Assembly (NCBI RefSeq): GCF_000820025.1
Contig: NZ_CDBI01000025.1
Span: 1-64,000, forward strand
DNA: 64,000 bases
Origin: Aeromonas popoffii
Lineage (GTDB): Bacteria; Pseudomonadota; Gammaproteobacteria; Enterobacterales; Aeromonadaceae
Reading direction: 5' to 3'
In this document: piece by piece, positions 1-8,087 of the stretch
Layout of the letters: each line of letters begins with the position of its first letter
Numbering within the stretch: the first letter of the stretch is position 1
Translations under genes and position numbers: made by a program
The notes under the pieces: model-generated
Database searches by the model: none
Told to the model about the DNA's origin: nothing
What the model saw: the letters and a program-made list of their open reading frames with translations, nothing else

Positions 1-639
1 CCGTCACTCACCTACGGGTTCTGCGGGGCGCTGCTGCGTAAAACGATTCTGGCCAACCCCTCCCCCGGCATAGCCCCCACCCTTGATCAGCATTCAGCCT
101 GTGAACTCAACAAGCAGGGGCGACTTGTCTGTCCTCGGCAAGGTGCTGCTATTGACTTGATATACCCAAGGAAAAACAGCTATCAGATTGCCCTGTGGCT
201 GGCTCAACACACCCCGTTTGATCGTCTCTATCTCTATGGACCGAAGCAGAGTCGCAGGCACAGCAGGCCGCCAAAGCGCTGCTCTACCAGATTGCCGACA
301 TTTCCCTCATCAACCAGGCCTGCGAGCTGGCCCATCAACAGCTACCCAACAGCCTGCTCTATCCCAACCATTCACTGCTGCTGCACAAATGCTTTATTGC
401 GCAATTACCGCCGCTGCTGCGTGTCTACCTGGGGGCGGCTTGCCAACTCTATGGTGACTTGACCGATATCGATGTGATCAAACTGCACATTCGCTCCGGC
501 AAGGTGAGCCTGATGGGGTATGACAACTTCAGCAAGCCCATTCCCTATCTGGTGGAGCGAGTGAAGATCAAGATGGCCGAGCAGGAGGTCGATTTCTTTG
601 ACTACATCAATGCGCAGACCCGGCCAACCAAACGTTTGA
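1..639 (+). pseudogene. Remnant of DNA phosphorothioation-associated methyltransferase-like gene
   Basis: The left edge enters a reading frame (frame of base 1) that runs to about base 240 (ending DRLYLYG) and continues only in another frame from about base 243 (EAESQAQQ onward). A single-base frameshift near 240 therefore breaks the gene. The downstream part contains PPLLRVYLGA, DVIKLHIRSGKVSLMGYD and VERVKIKMAEQEVDFFDY, which I recognise as the C-terminal region of proteins annotated as DNA phosphorothioation-associated putative methyltransferases. Family members continue beyond the FFDY motif. Here the homology stops about ten codons later and the frame runs into a terminator hairpin, so the 3' end is also lost. 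The family name is from memory and moderately sure. The frameshift could in principle be a sequencing error, but the 3' truncation argues for real decay. Confidence 0.6.
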
Positions 640-669
640 AAAGGACCACCTCACAAGAGGTGGCCCTTT
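640..669. terminator. Bidirectional hairpin terminator
   Basis: Inverted repeat AAAGGaCCACCTC / GAGGTGGcCCTTT around an ACAA loop, with A-runs on the left and T-runs on the right. It lies between the methyltransferase remnant (plus strand) and the convergent HNH gene (minus strand), so it can serve both. Confidence 0.65.
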
Positions 670-688
670 GTTATCAAGCTTTAAAACC

Positions 689-1750
689 TCATAAAAAGCG
701 CAGGGGAATATCCACACTAGGGGCTGTTACATCCACAAACTCGTCAATACCACGCCACAACCGGGCATGCTCACGGACGGCCTGCTGATAGGCCCAAGTG
801 GCGATGGCAGTAGAACGCTCGGCATCGACGCTCACCAAGGGGGCCAACTCGCCAGTAAGGTACGCCCCATGAGTCAGGATATTCTGCTCGTACCAGGTAT
901 CCCTGTGCTCGGGAGCGGCGAGAAAATCCCGTTTGCTCCGGTTACAGTTGGCGTGTGCCAGTACGAAATTGTGGCCCAAATCGATTGGATAACGACGCCA
1001 GGGAATGAAATGGTCTACCTCGCCAGTCCCGTGTATCGCCTTGTTACAGTAAAAACAGGTCCCCCCCTGCAAGTCCCTCAATACTTCCCCTACCCGCCCC
1101 AGCGCCTGACGGCTTGAACCAAAGAGAAAATTCTCCAGCCCCACGCTTGGGCCAATCAGTGGCTGATTCCCCTTGATGTCGCAGATAAGCTGCAGCCAAT
1201 GCTGTCGGGAGAGGGAGACCACCAAATCGTAAAAGCGGTGGAGACAGTAGAGAATGCCGGGGTTAAGGCAGATATGATCCTCGCCCCTTTGATGAGGATA
1301 GAGGTGGCACTCCTCTCGCCCACCCAGGATCTGCAGACGCCACAAGGGACCCTCAATAAGGATGCGTCGAACTCGGGCAAGGAGAGGCCGCCAAGCGTCG
1401 TGACGACGCAGTGCAGTCACCGAACGGACACCCTCTTCACGCAGCCGTGACAACTCCGTCAGCATGATGGCCTGACGACCGCTGCTCTGCTTGAGCAAGG
1501 TGGCTGTTTCTCCCGTCGCCGAGTAGGGCAGACTGTGCTGCCAATAGAGCTCCACAAACTTGGTGGCCAGTTCGTCCAGCGTAATGGTGCGCGCCGCAGT
1601 CAGATCATGGGTCTCGCTGCTGCGCTCAATTGCGATATCTGCAATCCCGTGGAGCAAGGCGCACTTGTAAGTGGCAACAAAATCGCCTTCGGTAAAGATG
1701 CGTTGCAAATAAGCAATAAAGGCGAGTTGCTGCTCAGGGGAGGCGTGCAT
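689..1750 (-). CDS. HNH endonuclease-domain protein
   Basis: A 353-residue protein with a C-terminal HNH nuclease module: CFYC zinc knuckle, then EVDHFIPW (catalytic His preceded by Asp), then NFVLAHANCNRSKRDF carrying the Asn/His of the fold. The N-terminal ~220 residues have no domain I recognise. The ATG at 1750 is preferred over the TTG at 1762 because GGGGGCGAG lies just upstream. It overlaps the end of the methyltransferase gene by 17 bp, so the two are translationally coupled and probably one functional pair. The nuclease would cut DNA; whether it is a type IV/modification-dependent enzyme or a restriction partner of the methyltransferase is inference from the defence-type neighbourhood. 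Confidence 0.8.
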   Translation of the reverse strand: MHASPEQQLAFIAYLQRIFTEGDFVATYKCALLHGIADIAIERSSETHDLTAARTITLDELATKFVELYWQHSLPYSATGETATLLKQSSGRQAIMLTELSRLREEGVRSVTALRRHDAWRPLLARVRRILIEGPLWRLQILGGREECHLYPHQRGEDHICLNPGILYCLHRFYDLVVSLSRQHWLQLICDIKGNQPLIGPSVGLENFLFGSSRQALGRVGEVLRDLQGGTCFYCNKAIHGTGEVDHFIPWRRYPIDLGHNFVLAHANCNRSKRDFLAAPEHRDTWYEQNILTHGAYLTGELAPLVSVDAERSTAIATWAYQQAVREHARLWRGIDEFVDVTAPSVDIPLRFL

Positions 1751-2360
1751 GCTCGCCCCCAAGGATCAGACTCTGCCAACTCAACCCGGTACGCGCCAAG
1801 GCATCCCCCTGTGGTTCTGACACATGGAGCAGTGTCATCCCCTCCCCCAATGCAAGCTGCTCAACTTCATCGGCAGCCACCGGGTACATGGCTCGCTCCC
1901 GCATCTCCTGCTCCGATACAACCAGGCGAAGACTCAGTACCAGATAACCATCTGGTGAGAGCAGCTCATGAAGACGAGCCAGCGCCAAGGGGCGAGACTC
2001 AGGGGGTAGATGCATCCAGACAGCACTGAGCAAAATCAGATCAAAAGTGCCTGTCACGCCAGAGAGAGCAGGCATAGCGTCACTGACCCACGCCACCGCA
2101 GCCTCACGGGTATGACATTGCCCCTGTAGAGCGAGTGCCTGACAGGGCTCGGCAGCGACCACACAGTGGCCCTGATGGAGCCCCGCTAAAAACGCGGCAT
2201 CACGACCACTGCCAGCCCCCACATCGAGCAACCTGCGCGGCGCAGCCAAGAGCCAAGGCTCCAGCAGAGTGAGCCAGTCGCCGTGAACTGCGCGAGCAGA
2301 TACCTGCAGGTAACGGGTCGCCAATTCGGTGGCGTGGCGCTGGTAGTAATCGAGGGACAC
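1734..2360 (-). CDS. Class I SAM-dependent methyltransferase
   Basis: The protein contains the SAM-binding motif I LLDVGAGSGRDAAFLAG, an acidic residue after the next strand (VVAAEP) and the post-motif FDLILLSAVWMHL. This is the layout of small-molecule or protein class I methyltransferases (UbiE/Methyltransf_25 type) rather than classical DNA methylases with an NPPY motif. The frame extends upstream to an ATG at 2444, but that start has no ribosome site. A GTG at 2360 preceded by CGGAAC starts the conserved YYQRHATELATRY segment and gives about 208 residues. It is the first gene of a two-gene unit with the HNH nuclease. The absence of an obvious DNA-methylase target motif makes a simple restriction-modification role uncertain. 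Confidence 0.75.
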   Translation of the reverse strand: MSLDYYQRHATELATRYLQVSARAVHGDWLTLLEPWLLAAPRRLLDVGAGSGRDAAFLAGLHQGHCVVAAEPCQALALQGQCHTREAAVAWVSDAMPALSGVTGTFDLILLSAVWMHLPPESRPLALARLHELLSPDGYLVLSLRLVVSEQEMRERAMYPVAADEVEQLALGEGMTLLHVSEPQGDALARTGLSWQSLILGGEHARLP

Positions 2361-2621
2361 AATGCGTTCCGATCGGAGAAGGAAGGGAAATAGTCTCACA
2401 AGATCAGTGGGTTGACCATGGCAAGGACGACACTTTCCAAACATGAACCATTAAGGGGGCAGAGGCATTTACCAAAACGGGATGCCAGCCAAAAGAACTG
2501 CGACCAGAGGGCTCTGAATGATGCCACCGTTCAACATTTCGGGTAATATTCGGCCAACTCACTGATCTTTTGGCACTTATTATCGCCATGAGAGGTCAAC
2601 GCCAGATGGAGATGGCTATTG

Positions 2622-2849
2622 ATGAACTCGACTGATGTCGTGGCCCTGTTTGGGGATGACAAGATTCTTTCCTTTGACCTTGAACTGACCCGAGATGAAA
2701 AGCTCCGTCATCTGGGTGCACTCCTGGCTGATCGTGAGCTCAATCTCAAGGGCCCGCAGGATCTCTCCCTCAAGGAGTTAAATGCGCTGGCACAAGAGGC
2801 TGATGTGGTCCTTGGCCACAATATCACTAGAAAACGCGTCTTTGTATGA
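2622..2849 (+). pseudogene. Truncated N-terminus of RecQ-like helicase with exonuclease domain
   Basis: 75 codons beginning at an ATG with AGATGGAG upstream. The segment ILSFDLELT...LRHLGALLADREL...ADVVLGHNI matches the start of large RecQ-family helicases whose N-terminus is a DEDD 3'-5' exonuclease (D-x-E of Exo I in FDLEL; VLGHNI just before the expected catalytic Asp of Exo II). Sequence similarity ends immediately after GHNI, and the frame closes eight codons later in unrelated residues. Exo II, Exo III and the entire helicase are missing. Such helicases are typical of defence islands, consistent with the neighbouring genes. This is a remnant, not a functional small gene. Confidence 0.6.
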
Positions 2850-3038
2850 CACTGGATCTTCAGGGGCCAATCTACTCTCTGCGTCAACACACGCCAGACA
2901 TCAGACAAACGCTCCCTCATCCCGGCTCGTACAGGGGAGCATTGCTCCTGATGCTGCTGTCACGTCTCTCTATACTTCAGCGATATTGACCCGCCCCGGC
3001 AACCTGTATTTTGACCGGTCACTGTAGAGGAGATCCAC

Positions 3039-4097
3039 ATGTTCAGAGTGCTGGTACTACTGCTCTGTCTGATCGCGCCCGTCCGGGCCATCACTCTGAT
3101 CCCGCTGGTCGAAGGGCTTTCCCATCCCTGGGGTCTGGTGCTGTTGCCTGGCGGGGAGTTTCTCATCAGCGAACGGACAGGCCGTTTGCTGCGCATCGAT
3201 CCGCAAGGGGAGCGCCATTCGGTGCAGGGACTGCCTCCCATCGCCAACGCCGGTCAGGGGGGATTGCTCGACCTGGCCCAGGACAAGGAGGGCTGGATCT
3301 ATCTGAGCTACAGCGAACCGGGTGAGGGCGGTGCAGGCACGGCAGTGGCCCGTGCCAAATTGCAAGATGACAGACTGCACCAGTGGCAACTGCTGTTTCG
3401 CCAGCAGCCGAAAATGAGCGGGGGTGCCCACTTTGGTGCCAGGCTGCTGACTGGGGACGATGGCTACCTCTATATCACGCTGGGAGATCGCTATCAGGGG
3501 CGAGATCAGGTCCAGTCCCTCGATAACCACCTGGGCAAGACCATACGCCTGCATCTTGATGGCCGGGTGCCACAAGACAACCCCTTTGTACAGCACGCCG
3601 GAGCCCTGCCCGAGATCTGGAGCCTGGGTCATCGCAACATGCAGGGGGCAGCCCTGCACCCCGTCACTGGCCAGTTCTGGGCCCACGAACACGGTCCCCA
3701 GGGCGGCGATGAGGTCAACCTGATCCTGCCTGGCCGCAACTATGGCTGGCCCAGCGTCAGTTTTGGCGAAGAGTATGGCGGCGGCAAAATTGGTTCAGGC
3801 ACTGCGGCCCCCGGTATGGTGCCGCCAAAATGGATCTGGGTTCCCTCCATCGCCCCCTCCGGCATGACGTTTTATCAAGGCACCCTGTTCAAGGAGTGGC
3901 AGGGCGACCTGCTGGTCGGTGCCTTGCGGGGTCAGGCCCTGTTGCACCTGAAGATGGAGGGAGACAAGATAGTCTCGCAAGAACGCCTGCTGACCGAGCT
4001 GGGGGCACGGATCCGCACAGTCAAGGAAGGACCGGATGGCGCCATCTATCTGCTAACCGATGCCCCTGACGGACGCTTGCTAAAACTGATTCCCTAA
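3039..4097 (+). CDS. PQQ-dependent sugar dehydrogenase (YliI-type), secreted
   Basis: 352 residues starting with a cleavable signal peptide (MFRVLVLLLCLIAPVRA). The mature protein begins ITLIPLVEGLSHPWGLVLLP, the usual first blade of soluble quinoprotein glucose/aldose dehydrogenases. Further blade motifs are LISERTGRLLRID, GQGGLLDLA, GGAHFGARLLTGDDGYLYI, GDR, NPF, IWSLGHRNMQGAALHP and WAHEHGPQGGDEVN. His and Asp residues in GHRN and HEHGPQGGDE are those that line PQQ and the catalytic base in this family. It should oxidise the anomeric carbon of aldoses in the periplasm, passing electrons to an unknown acceptor. No PQQ biosynthesis gene is in the window. The ribosome site is GAGGAGA before the ATG. 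Confidence 0.88.
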   Translation: MFRVLVLLLCLIAPVRAITLIPLVEGLSHPWGLVLLPGGEFLISERTGRLLRIDPQGERHSVQGLPPIANAGQGGLLDLAQDKEGWIYLSYSEPGEGGAGTAVARAKLQDDRLHQWQLLFRQQPKMSGGAHFGARLLTGDDGYLYITLGDRYQGRDQVQSLDNHLGKTIRLHLDGRVPQDNPFVQHAGALPEIWSLGHRNMQGAALHPVTGQFWAHEHGPQGGDEVNLILPGRNYGWPSVSFGEEYGGGKIGSGTAAPGMVPPKWIWVPSIAPSGMTFYQGTLFKEWQGDLLVGALRGQALLHLKMEGDKIVSQERLLTELGARIRTVKEGPDGAIYLLTDAPDGRLLKLIP

Positions 4098-4117
4098 CTC
4101 ACCTGAGAGGAAACAAG

Positions 4118-4243
4118 ATGAAACACATGAAATATGGGCTGCTGCTCTGCTGCGTCCTCTTGATGGGCTGCAACACCGTCAGTGGTATCGGCAGGGATAT
4201 CGAAAAAGCGGGGGAAGTGATCCAGCGCTCCGCCAGTAAATAG
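4118..4243 (+). CDS. Entericidin-like small lipoprotein
   Basis: A 41-residue ORF beginning MKHMKYGLLLCCVLLMGCNT, with a lipobox (LLMGC) and a mature tail VSGIGRDIEKAGEVIQRSA. This is the entericidin EcnA/EcnB pattern: lipidated Cys, NTV-GIG-DI-xxAGxxI. The start is preceded by GAGAGGAAACAAG. It lies 20 bp after the sugar dehydrogenase and may be read with it. The protein is a predicted envelope lipoprotein; in E. coli the pair behaves as an antidote/toxin set, and only one member is present here. Confidence 0.85.
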   Translation: MKHMKYGLLLCCVLLMGCNTVSGIGRDIEKAGEVIQRSASK

Positions 4244-4262
4244 GGCGTGGGCAGTGAGCCGC

Positions 4263-5051
4263 CTAACCGGCGGCCTGCTGCTCTGCCAACCAGGACACCA
4301 GCGTGAGCTTGACGCCATGTTGGGCCAGCACCTCGCGGGCGCTCTCCGGCAGTTGTCCATCCGTGATCACCTGATCGATCACTTCCCATCCCACCACGTT
4401 GAAAGTCCCCACCTTGCCATATTTGGACGAGTCGCAGATGAGTATGCGGGTAGCGGCCGCCTCCACCACGGCGCGCTTGACCGGCACCTTCTGTTCGCTG
4501 GGGGTGGAGATCCCCATGGCATCCCAGGAGGACGCCGACAAAAACGCCATATCAAGGTGCAGATTGCGCAGGAAATGGGCGGTCGCCTCACCGGCGCAGG
4601 ACTGATTCTCCCGAATGACCTGGCCCCCGGAGTGATAGAGGCGGCAACGACCATGCTCGATGAGGTAGGCACAGACCATAAAGTCGTTGGTCACTATCAT
4701 CAGATCTTCCCGCTGCGCCAGTTCGCGGGCCAGTTCGAGGGAGGTGGTGCCGGCATCCAGATAGATGGTGCTGCCCTGCGCCACCTGGGCGGCCGCGTTG
4801 CGTGCAATGGCCAGCTTGGCCTCCTGCATCAGGCTGCGCTTGGCGGCATGAGAGGGTTCGCTCTTGATTCGCTGGGAGAGACTCACTCCTCCCGAAACAG
4901 AGAGCACTCGCCCCTGCTCTTCCAGCTTCTGGATGTCGCGCCTGATGGTCATGTGGGAGACCTGTAGCCGCTCGGTCAGTTCGGTGATGCTGACGGCACC
5001 GCGCTCGGCCAACAGGTGCAGTATCTGTTGCTGTCTCTCTACGGGGATCAT
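4263..5051 (-). CDS. ygbI: DeoR-family regulator of acid-sugar operon (YgbI-like)
   Basis: About 262 residues. The N-terminal DeoR helix-turn-helix reads ERQQQILHLLAERGAVSITELTERLQVSHMTIRRDIQKLEEQG, with the family's recognition helix MTIRRDI. The C-terminal DeoRC sugar-phosphate-sensing domain shows the typical IYLDAGTTSLELA and ITDG motifs plus LICDSSKYGK. The frame opens at a TTG (5057), but the ATG at 5051 is the likelier start. It is transcribed divergently from ltnD-otnK-otnC-otnI-denD-permease, the arrangement of ygbI with ygbJKLMN in E. coli. It is therefore the probable local repressor, responding to a pathway phosphate ester (inference). Confidence 0.88.
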   Translation of the reverse strand: MIPVERQQQILHLLAERGAVSITELTERLQVSHMTIRRDIQKLEEQGRVLSVSGGVSLSQRIKSEPSHAAKRSLMQEAKLAIARNAAAQVAQGSTIYLDAGTTSLELARELAQREDLMIVTNDFMVCAYLIEHGRCRLYHSGGQVIRENQSCAGEATAHFLRNLHLDMAFLSASSWDAMGISTPSEQKVPVKRAVVEAAATRILICDSSKYGKVGTFNVVGWEVIDQVITDGQLPESAREVLAQHGVKLTLVSWLAEQQAAG

Positions 5052-5201
5052 GGGCAATCCGTAACGGTAAAACGGGTGTTCATGTTACCCCAGTGGAATG
5101 GGAAATTTTGATAAAAAATCCCCCCTCCGCTCACGCCTCACATAAATTCACACAAAAACGACATCCAAAGCCATCCAATTGGCTCCAGACATTCATAAAT
5201 A

Positions 5202-5234
5202 ACAAAAATTAACACATCGATAGTTAATATTTGT
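5202..5234. promoter_or_regulatory. Inverted repeat, candidate DeoR/YgbI operator
   Basis: ACAAAAATTAAC, a 9-bp spacer, then GTTAATATTTGT: the two arms are inverted complements at 11 of 12 positions, with centres 21 bp (two helical turns) apart. It lies in the AT-rich divergent intergenic region between the DeoR-type regulator and ltnD, about 75 bp before ltnD. The right arm runs into a TGTGA half-site (5232-5236). Assignment to the regulator is inference from position. Confidence 0.55.
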
Positions 5235-5306
5235 GATGTCAGCCTGATTTTTAACCACAACAACCCCTTACTATCGGCTCATCCGTTGTAATCGAGGAAT
5301 AGACAG

Positions 5307-6215
5307 ATGAGCAGACCCTACCACGTAGCCGTCATCGGCCTGGGCGCCATGGGAATGGGCGCCGCCCGCTCCTGCTTACGGGCCGGACTTGCCACCTATG
5401 GCATTGATCTCTCTGAAACCGCCCGGGAGCAGTTGCAAGCAGCCGGTGCGACCGCCGTCATGGCCGATGCCCGCCCCCAGGCAGAAGCACTGGATGCCGT
5501 CCTGCTGCTGGTGGTCAACGCCGCCCAAGTGCGCCAAATCCTGTTTGGCGAGAGCGGCCTGGCCGCCCACCTCAAGCCGGGCACAGGCGTCATGATCTCC
5601 TCCACCATAGCTGCTGATGAAGCCGCAGCGCTGGCACACGAGCTGGCCGAGCTGGAGCTGCTGATGCTGGACGCCCCCGTCTCCGGCGGTGCCATCAAGG
5701 CCGATGCGGGCGAGATGACGGTGATGGCCGCCGGCTCCGACGCCGCCTTTGCACGCCTGCAGCCGGTGCTCGACGCCGTGGCCGGCAAGGTCTACCGGGT
5801 CGGCAGCGAGCCGGGTCAGGGCAGCACGGTCAAGATCATCCATCAGCTGCTGGCCGGGGTGCATATCGCCGTGGCCGCCGAAGCCATGGCGCTGGCCAGC
5901 CGGGCAGGCATCTCCCTCGACCTCATGTATGACGTGGTGACCCATGCCGCAGGCAACTCCTGGATGTTCGAGAACCGCATGGCCCGAGTGCTGACCGGTG
6001 ACTACCAGGCCCGCTCCGCAGTCGACATTTTCGTCAAGGATCTCAATCTGGTGGCCGACACGGCGCGGATTCTGCACTTCCCGCTGCCGCTGGCAAGCAC
6101 GGCGCTCAACATGTTCCTCACCGCCAGCAACGCCGGTCACGGCAAGGAAGACGACAGCGCCGTCATCAAGATCTTCGACGGCATCAGCCTGCCGGGTATG
6201 GAGGGCACAGCATGA
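5307..6215 (+). CDS. ltnD: L-threonate 2-dehydrogenase (YgbJ/LtnD)
   Basis: A 302-residue beta-hydroxyacid dehydrogenase. The Rossmann motif GLGAMGMGAA is at residues ~9-18, the substrate loop is SGGAIKADAGEMTVM, and the catalytic Lys lies in GSTVKIIHQLLAG. The C-terminus VDIFVKDLNLVADTA followed by STALNMFLTASNAGHGKED is characteristic of the YgbJ branch. It oxidises L-threonate to 2-oxo-tetronate with NAD+. It is the first gene of the operon, with ribosome site GAGGAATAGACAG, and overlaps otnK by 4 bp (ATGA). Assignment rests on family similarity and on having all the downstream enzymes of the published pathway in order. Confidence 0.88.
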   Translation: MSRPYHVAVIGLGAMGMGAARSCLRAGLATYGIDLSETAREQLQAAGATAVMADARPQAEALDAVLLLVVNAAQVRQILFGESGLAAHLKPGTGVMISSTIAADEAAALAHELAELELLMLDAPVSGGAIKADAGEMTVMAAGSDAAFARLQPVLDAVAGKVYRVGSEPGQGSTVKIIHQLLAGVHIAVAAEAMALASRAGISLDLMYDVVTHAAGNSWMFENRMARVLTGDYQARSAVDIFVKDLNLVADTARILHFPLPLASTALNMFLTASNAGHGKEDDSAVIKIFDGISLPGMEGTA

Positions 6216-7462
6216 AACTTGGTGTCATCGCAGACGACTTCACCGGGGCCACCGACATCGCCGGTTTTCTGGTGGAAAACGGCCTCGCCACCATCCAGTT
6301 TTCCGGCATCCCGGCAGAGGCGGATCTGACGGGGGTTGACGCCGTGGTGATCAGCCTCAAGAGCCGCTCCTGCCCGACCAGCGAGGCGGTGCGCGACTCC
6401 CTAGCCGCCCTCGACTGGCTCAAAGCGCGCGGTTGCCCGCGCATTTACCAGAAGTACTGCTCCACCTTCGACAGCACGGCGGCGGGCAATATCGGCCCGG
6501 TGACCGACGCCCTGCTGACGGCGCTGGACAGCCAACTCACCCTGATCTGCCCGGCGCTGCCGGTCAACGGCCGCACCGTCTATCAGGGCAACCTGTTTGT
6601 TGGCACCCAGCCGCTCGCCGAGTCGGGTATGCGCCACCATCCCATCACCCCCATGACCGACAGCAACCTGCTGCGGCTGATGGAGGCTCAGGCCGGGGGG
6701 CGCGCAGGTCTGGTCCCGTTCACCACCATCAGTCAGGGACCCGGCGCCATTGCCGACGCCTTTGAGCAGCTGGCAGCCGACGGGGTGCGCTACATCGTGG
6801 TCGACACCCTCACCGAGCAGCACCTGTTGGACATCGCCGCCTCTGCCCTCGACATGCCACTGGTGACCGGCGGCTCCGGGCTCGCCATCGGCCTGGCCCG
6901 CCTGCTCGGCGACGGTAATCGGGCTGCCGCCCGCGAGGCTGGAAGGCCGCTTTGCAACCGCGCCGTGGTGTTGTCGGGATCCTGCTCCGAGATGACCAAT
7001 CGCCAGGTGGCCTGCTACCAGACCATGGCACCGTCCCTGGCTCTCGATGTGGCGGCATGCCTGACACAGGCCGATTACCCGGCCGAGCTGGCCCGCTGGG
7101 TATTGAGTCAGCCGGCAACGCCGGCCCCCATGATCCACGCCACCACCAGCCCGAACGAGCTGGCCGCCATTCAGGCCCGTTTTGGCCGCGAAGCGGCGAG
7201 CGAGGCGGTGGAGCTGTGTTTTGCGCAAATTGCCGTGCAGCTGCGCGAGGCGGGGGTGGAGAGCTTCATCATCGCCGGCGGTGAAACCTCCAGCCGCATC
7301 ACCCAGGCTCTGGGTATCGCCGCCTTCCACATCGGTCCTCAAATCGCCCCCGGCGTCCCCTGGGTGCGAGCCACCGATGCCCCTCTGTCACTGGCCCTCA
7401 AATCGGGCAATTTTGGTGACGAAACCTTCTTCAGCCGGGCACAGGAGTTCTTCCATGACTGA
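6212..7462 (+). CDS. otnK: 3-oxo-tetronate 4-kinase (DUF1537 family)
   Basis: 416 residues with the DUF1537 N-domain signature DDFTGATDIAGFLVENG, LPVNGRTVYQGNLF and the C-domain motifs VLSGSCSEMTNRQV and IIAGGETSSRI. This is the OtnK/YgbK acid-sugar kinase, phosphorylating 3-oxo-tetronate with ATP before decarboxylation. It is translationally coupled to ltnD by a 4-bp overlap and overlaps otnC by 8 bp. Confidence 0.92.
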   Translation: MKLGVIADDFTGATDIAGFLVENGLATIQFSGIPAEADLTGVDAVVISLKSRSCPTSEAVRDSLAALDWLKARGCPRIYQKYCSTFDSTAAGNIGPVTDALLTALDSQLTLICPALPVNGRTVYQGNLFVGTQPLAESGMRHHPITPMTDSNLLRLMEAQAGGRAGLVPFTTISQGPGAIADAFEQLAADGVRYIVVDTLTEQHLLDIAASALDMPLVTGGSGLAIGLARLLGDGNRAAAREAGRPLCNRAVVLSGSCSEMTNRQVACYQTMAPSLALDVAACLTQADYPAELARWVLSQPATPAPMIHATTSPNELAAIQARFGREAASEAVELCFAQIAVQLREAGVESFIIAGGETSSRITQALGIAAFHIGPQIAPGVPWVRATDAPLSLALKSGNFGDETFFSRAQEFFHD

Positions 7463-8087
7463 ACAGGCACTGCGCGACACCATGGTGATGCTGGCTGCAT
7501 CCCTTTTCGAACGAGGCTATGCCACCGGCGGTGCCGGCAACCTCTCGGCCAAGTTGCCGGACGGCACCCTGCTCGCCACCCCGACCGGCTCCTGCCTCGG
7601 CCGGCTTGATCCGGCACGCCTCGCCAGGGTGAGCATGAGCGGCGAGCACCTGGGGGGAGATCGCCCCTCCAAGGAGGTGGCCTTCCACCTCGCCATTTAC
7701 CACAACAATCCGGACTGCCAGGCCGTGGTGCACCTGCACTGCACCTACCTCACCGCCCTCTCCTGTCTGGAGGGGCTGGATCCGGCCAATGTGATCCGCC
7801 CCTTCACCCCCTACTACGTGATGCGGGTCGGCCAGCTGCCGCTCATCCCTTATTACAAGCCGGGGGATGCGCGCATTGCCGAAGAGTTGGGGCGCCGCGC
7901 CGCTGACGGCAACGCCTTCCTGCTGGCCAACCACGGTCCCGTGGTCACCGGCAAGGATCTTGTCGACGCGGTCAACAACATGGAGGAGCTGGAAGAGACG
8001 GCCCGCCTCGCCCTGCTGCTGCACGGCCAGCGGATCCGCTATCTGAGCGAGCCCGAGATCAACGAATTGAGGAGTCTGAAGCCATGA
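7455..8087 (+). CDS. otnC: 3-oxo-tetronate 4-phosphate decarboxylase
   Basis: 210 residues of the class II aldolase/adducin fold: GGAGNLSAKLPDG, TPTGSCLG, the zinc ligands in HLHCTY and the third His in LLANHGPVV. The open frame extends far upstream (to 7182), but the ATG at 7455 has an AGGAG 8 bp before it and starts at the family's usual N-terminus (MTEQALRDTMV). OtnC splits 3-oxo-tetronate 4-phosphate into dihydroxyacetone phosphate and CO2. It overlaps otnK by 8 bp and otnI by 4 bp. Confidence 0.9.
   Translation: MTEQALRDTMVMLAASLFERGYATGGAGNLSAKLPDGTLLATPTGSCLGRLDPARLARVSMSGEHLGGDRPSKEVAFHLAIYHNNPDCQAVVHLHCTYLTALSCLEGLDPANVIRPFTPYYVMRVGQLPLIPYYKPGDARIAEELGRRAADGNAFLLANHGPVVTGKDLVDAVNNMEELEETARLALLLHGQRIRYLSEPEINELRSLKP

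Noticed and set aside
5376-6140. 254-codon minus-strand frame antisense to ltnD
   Set aside because: It is the shadow of a GC-rich gene: third-position bias belongs to the plus strand, composition is Gly/His/Gln-rich without a family, and no ribosome site precedes it. The same applies to other long antisense frames at 6401-7342, 30245-31171 and 31601-32620.
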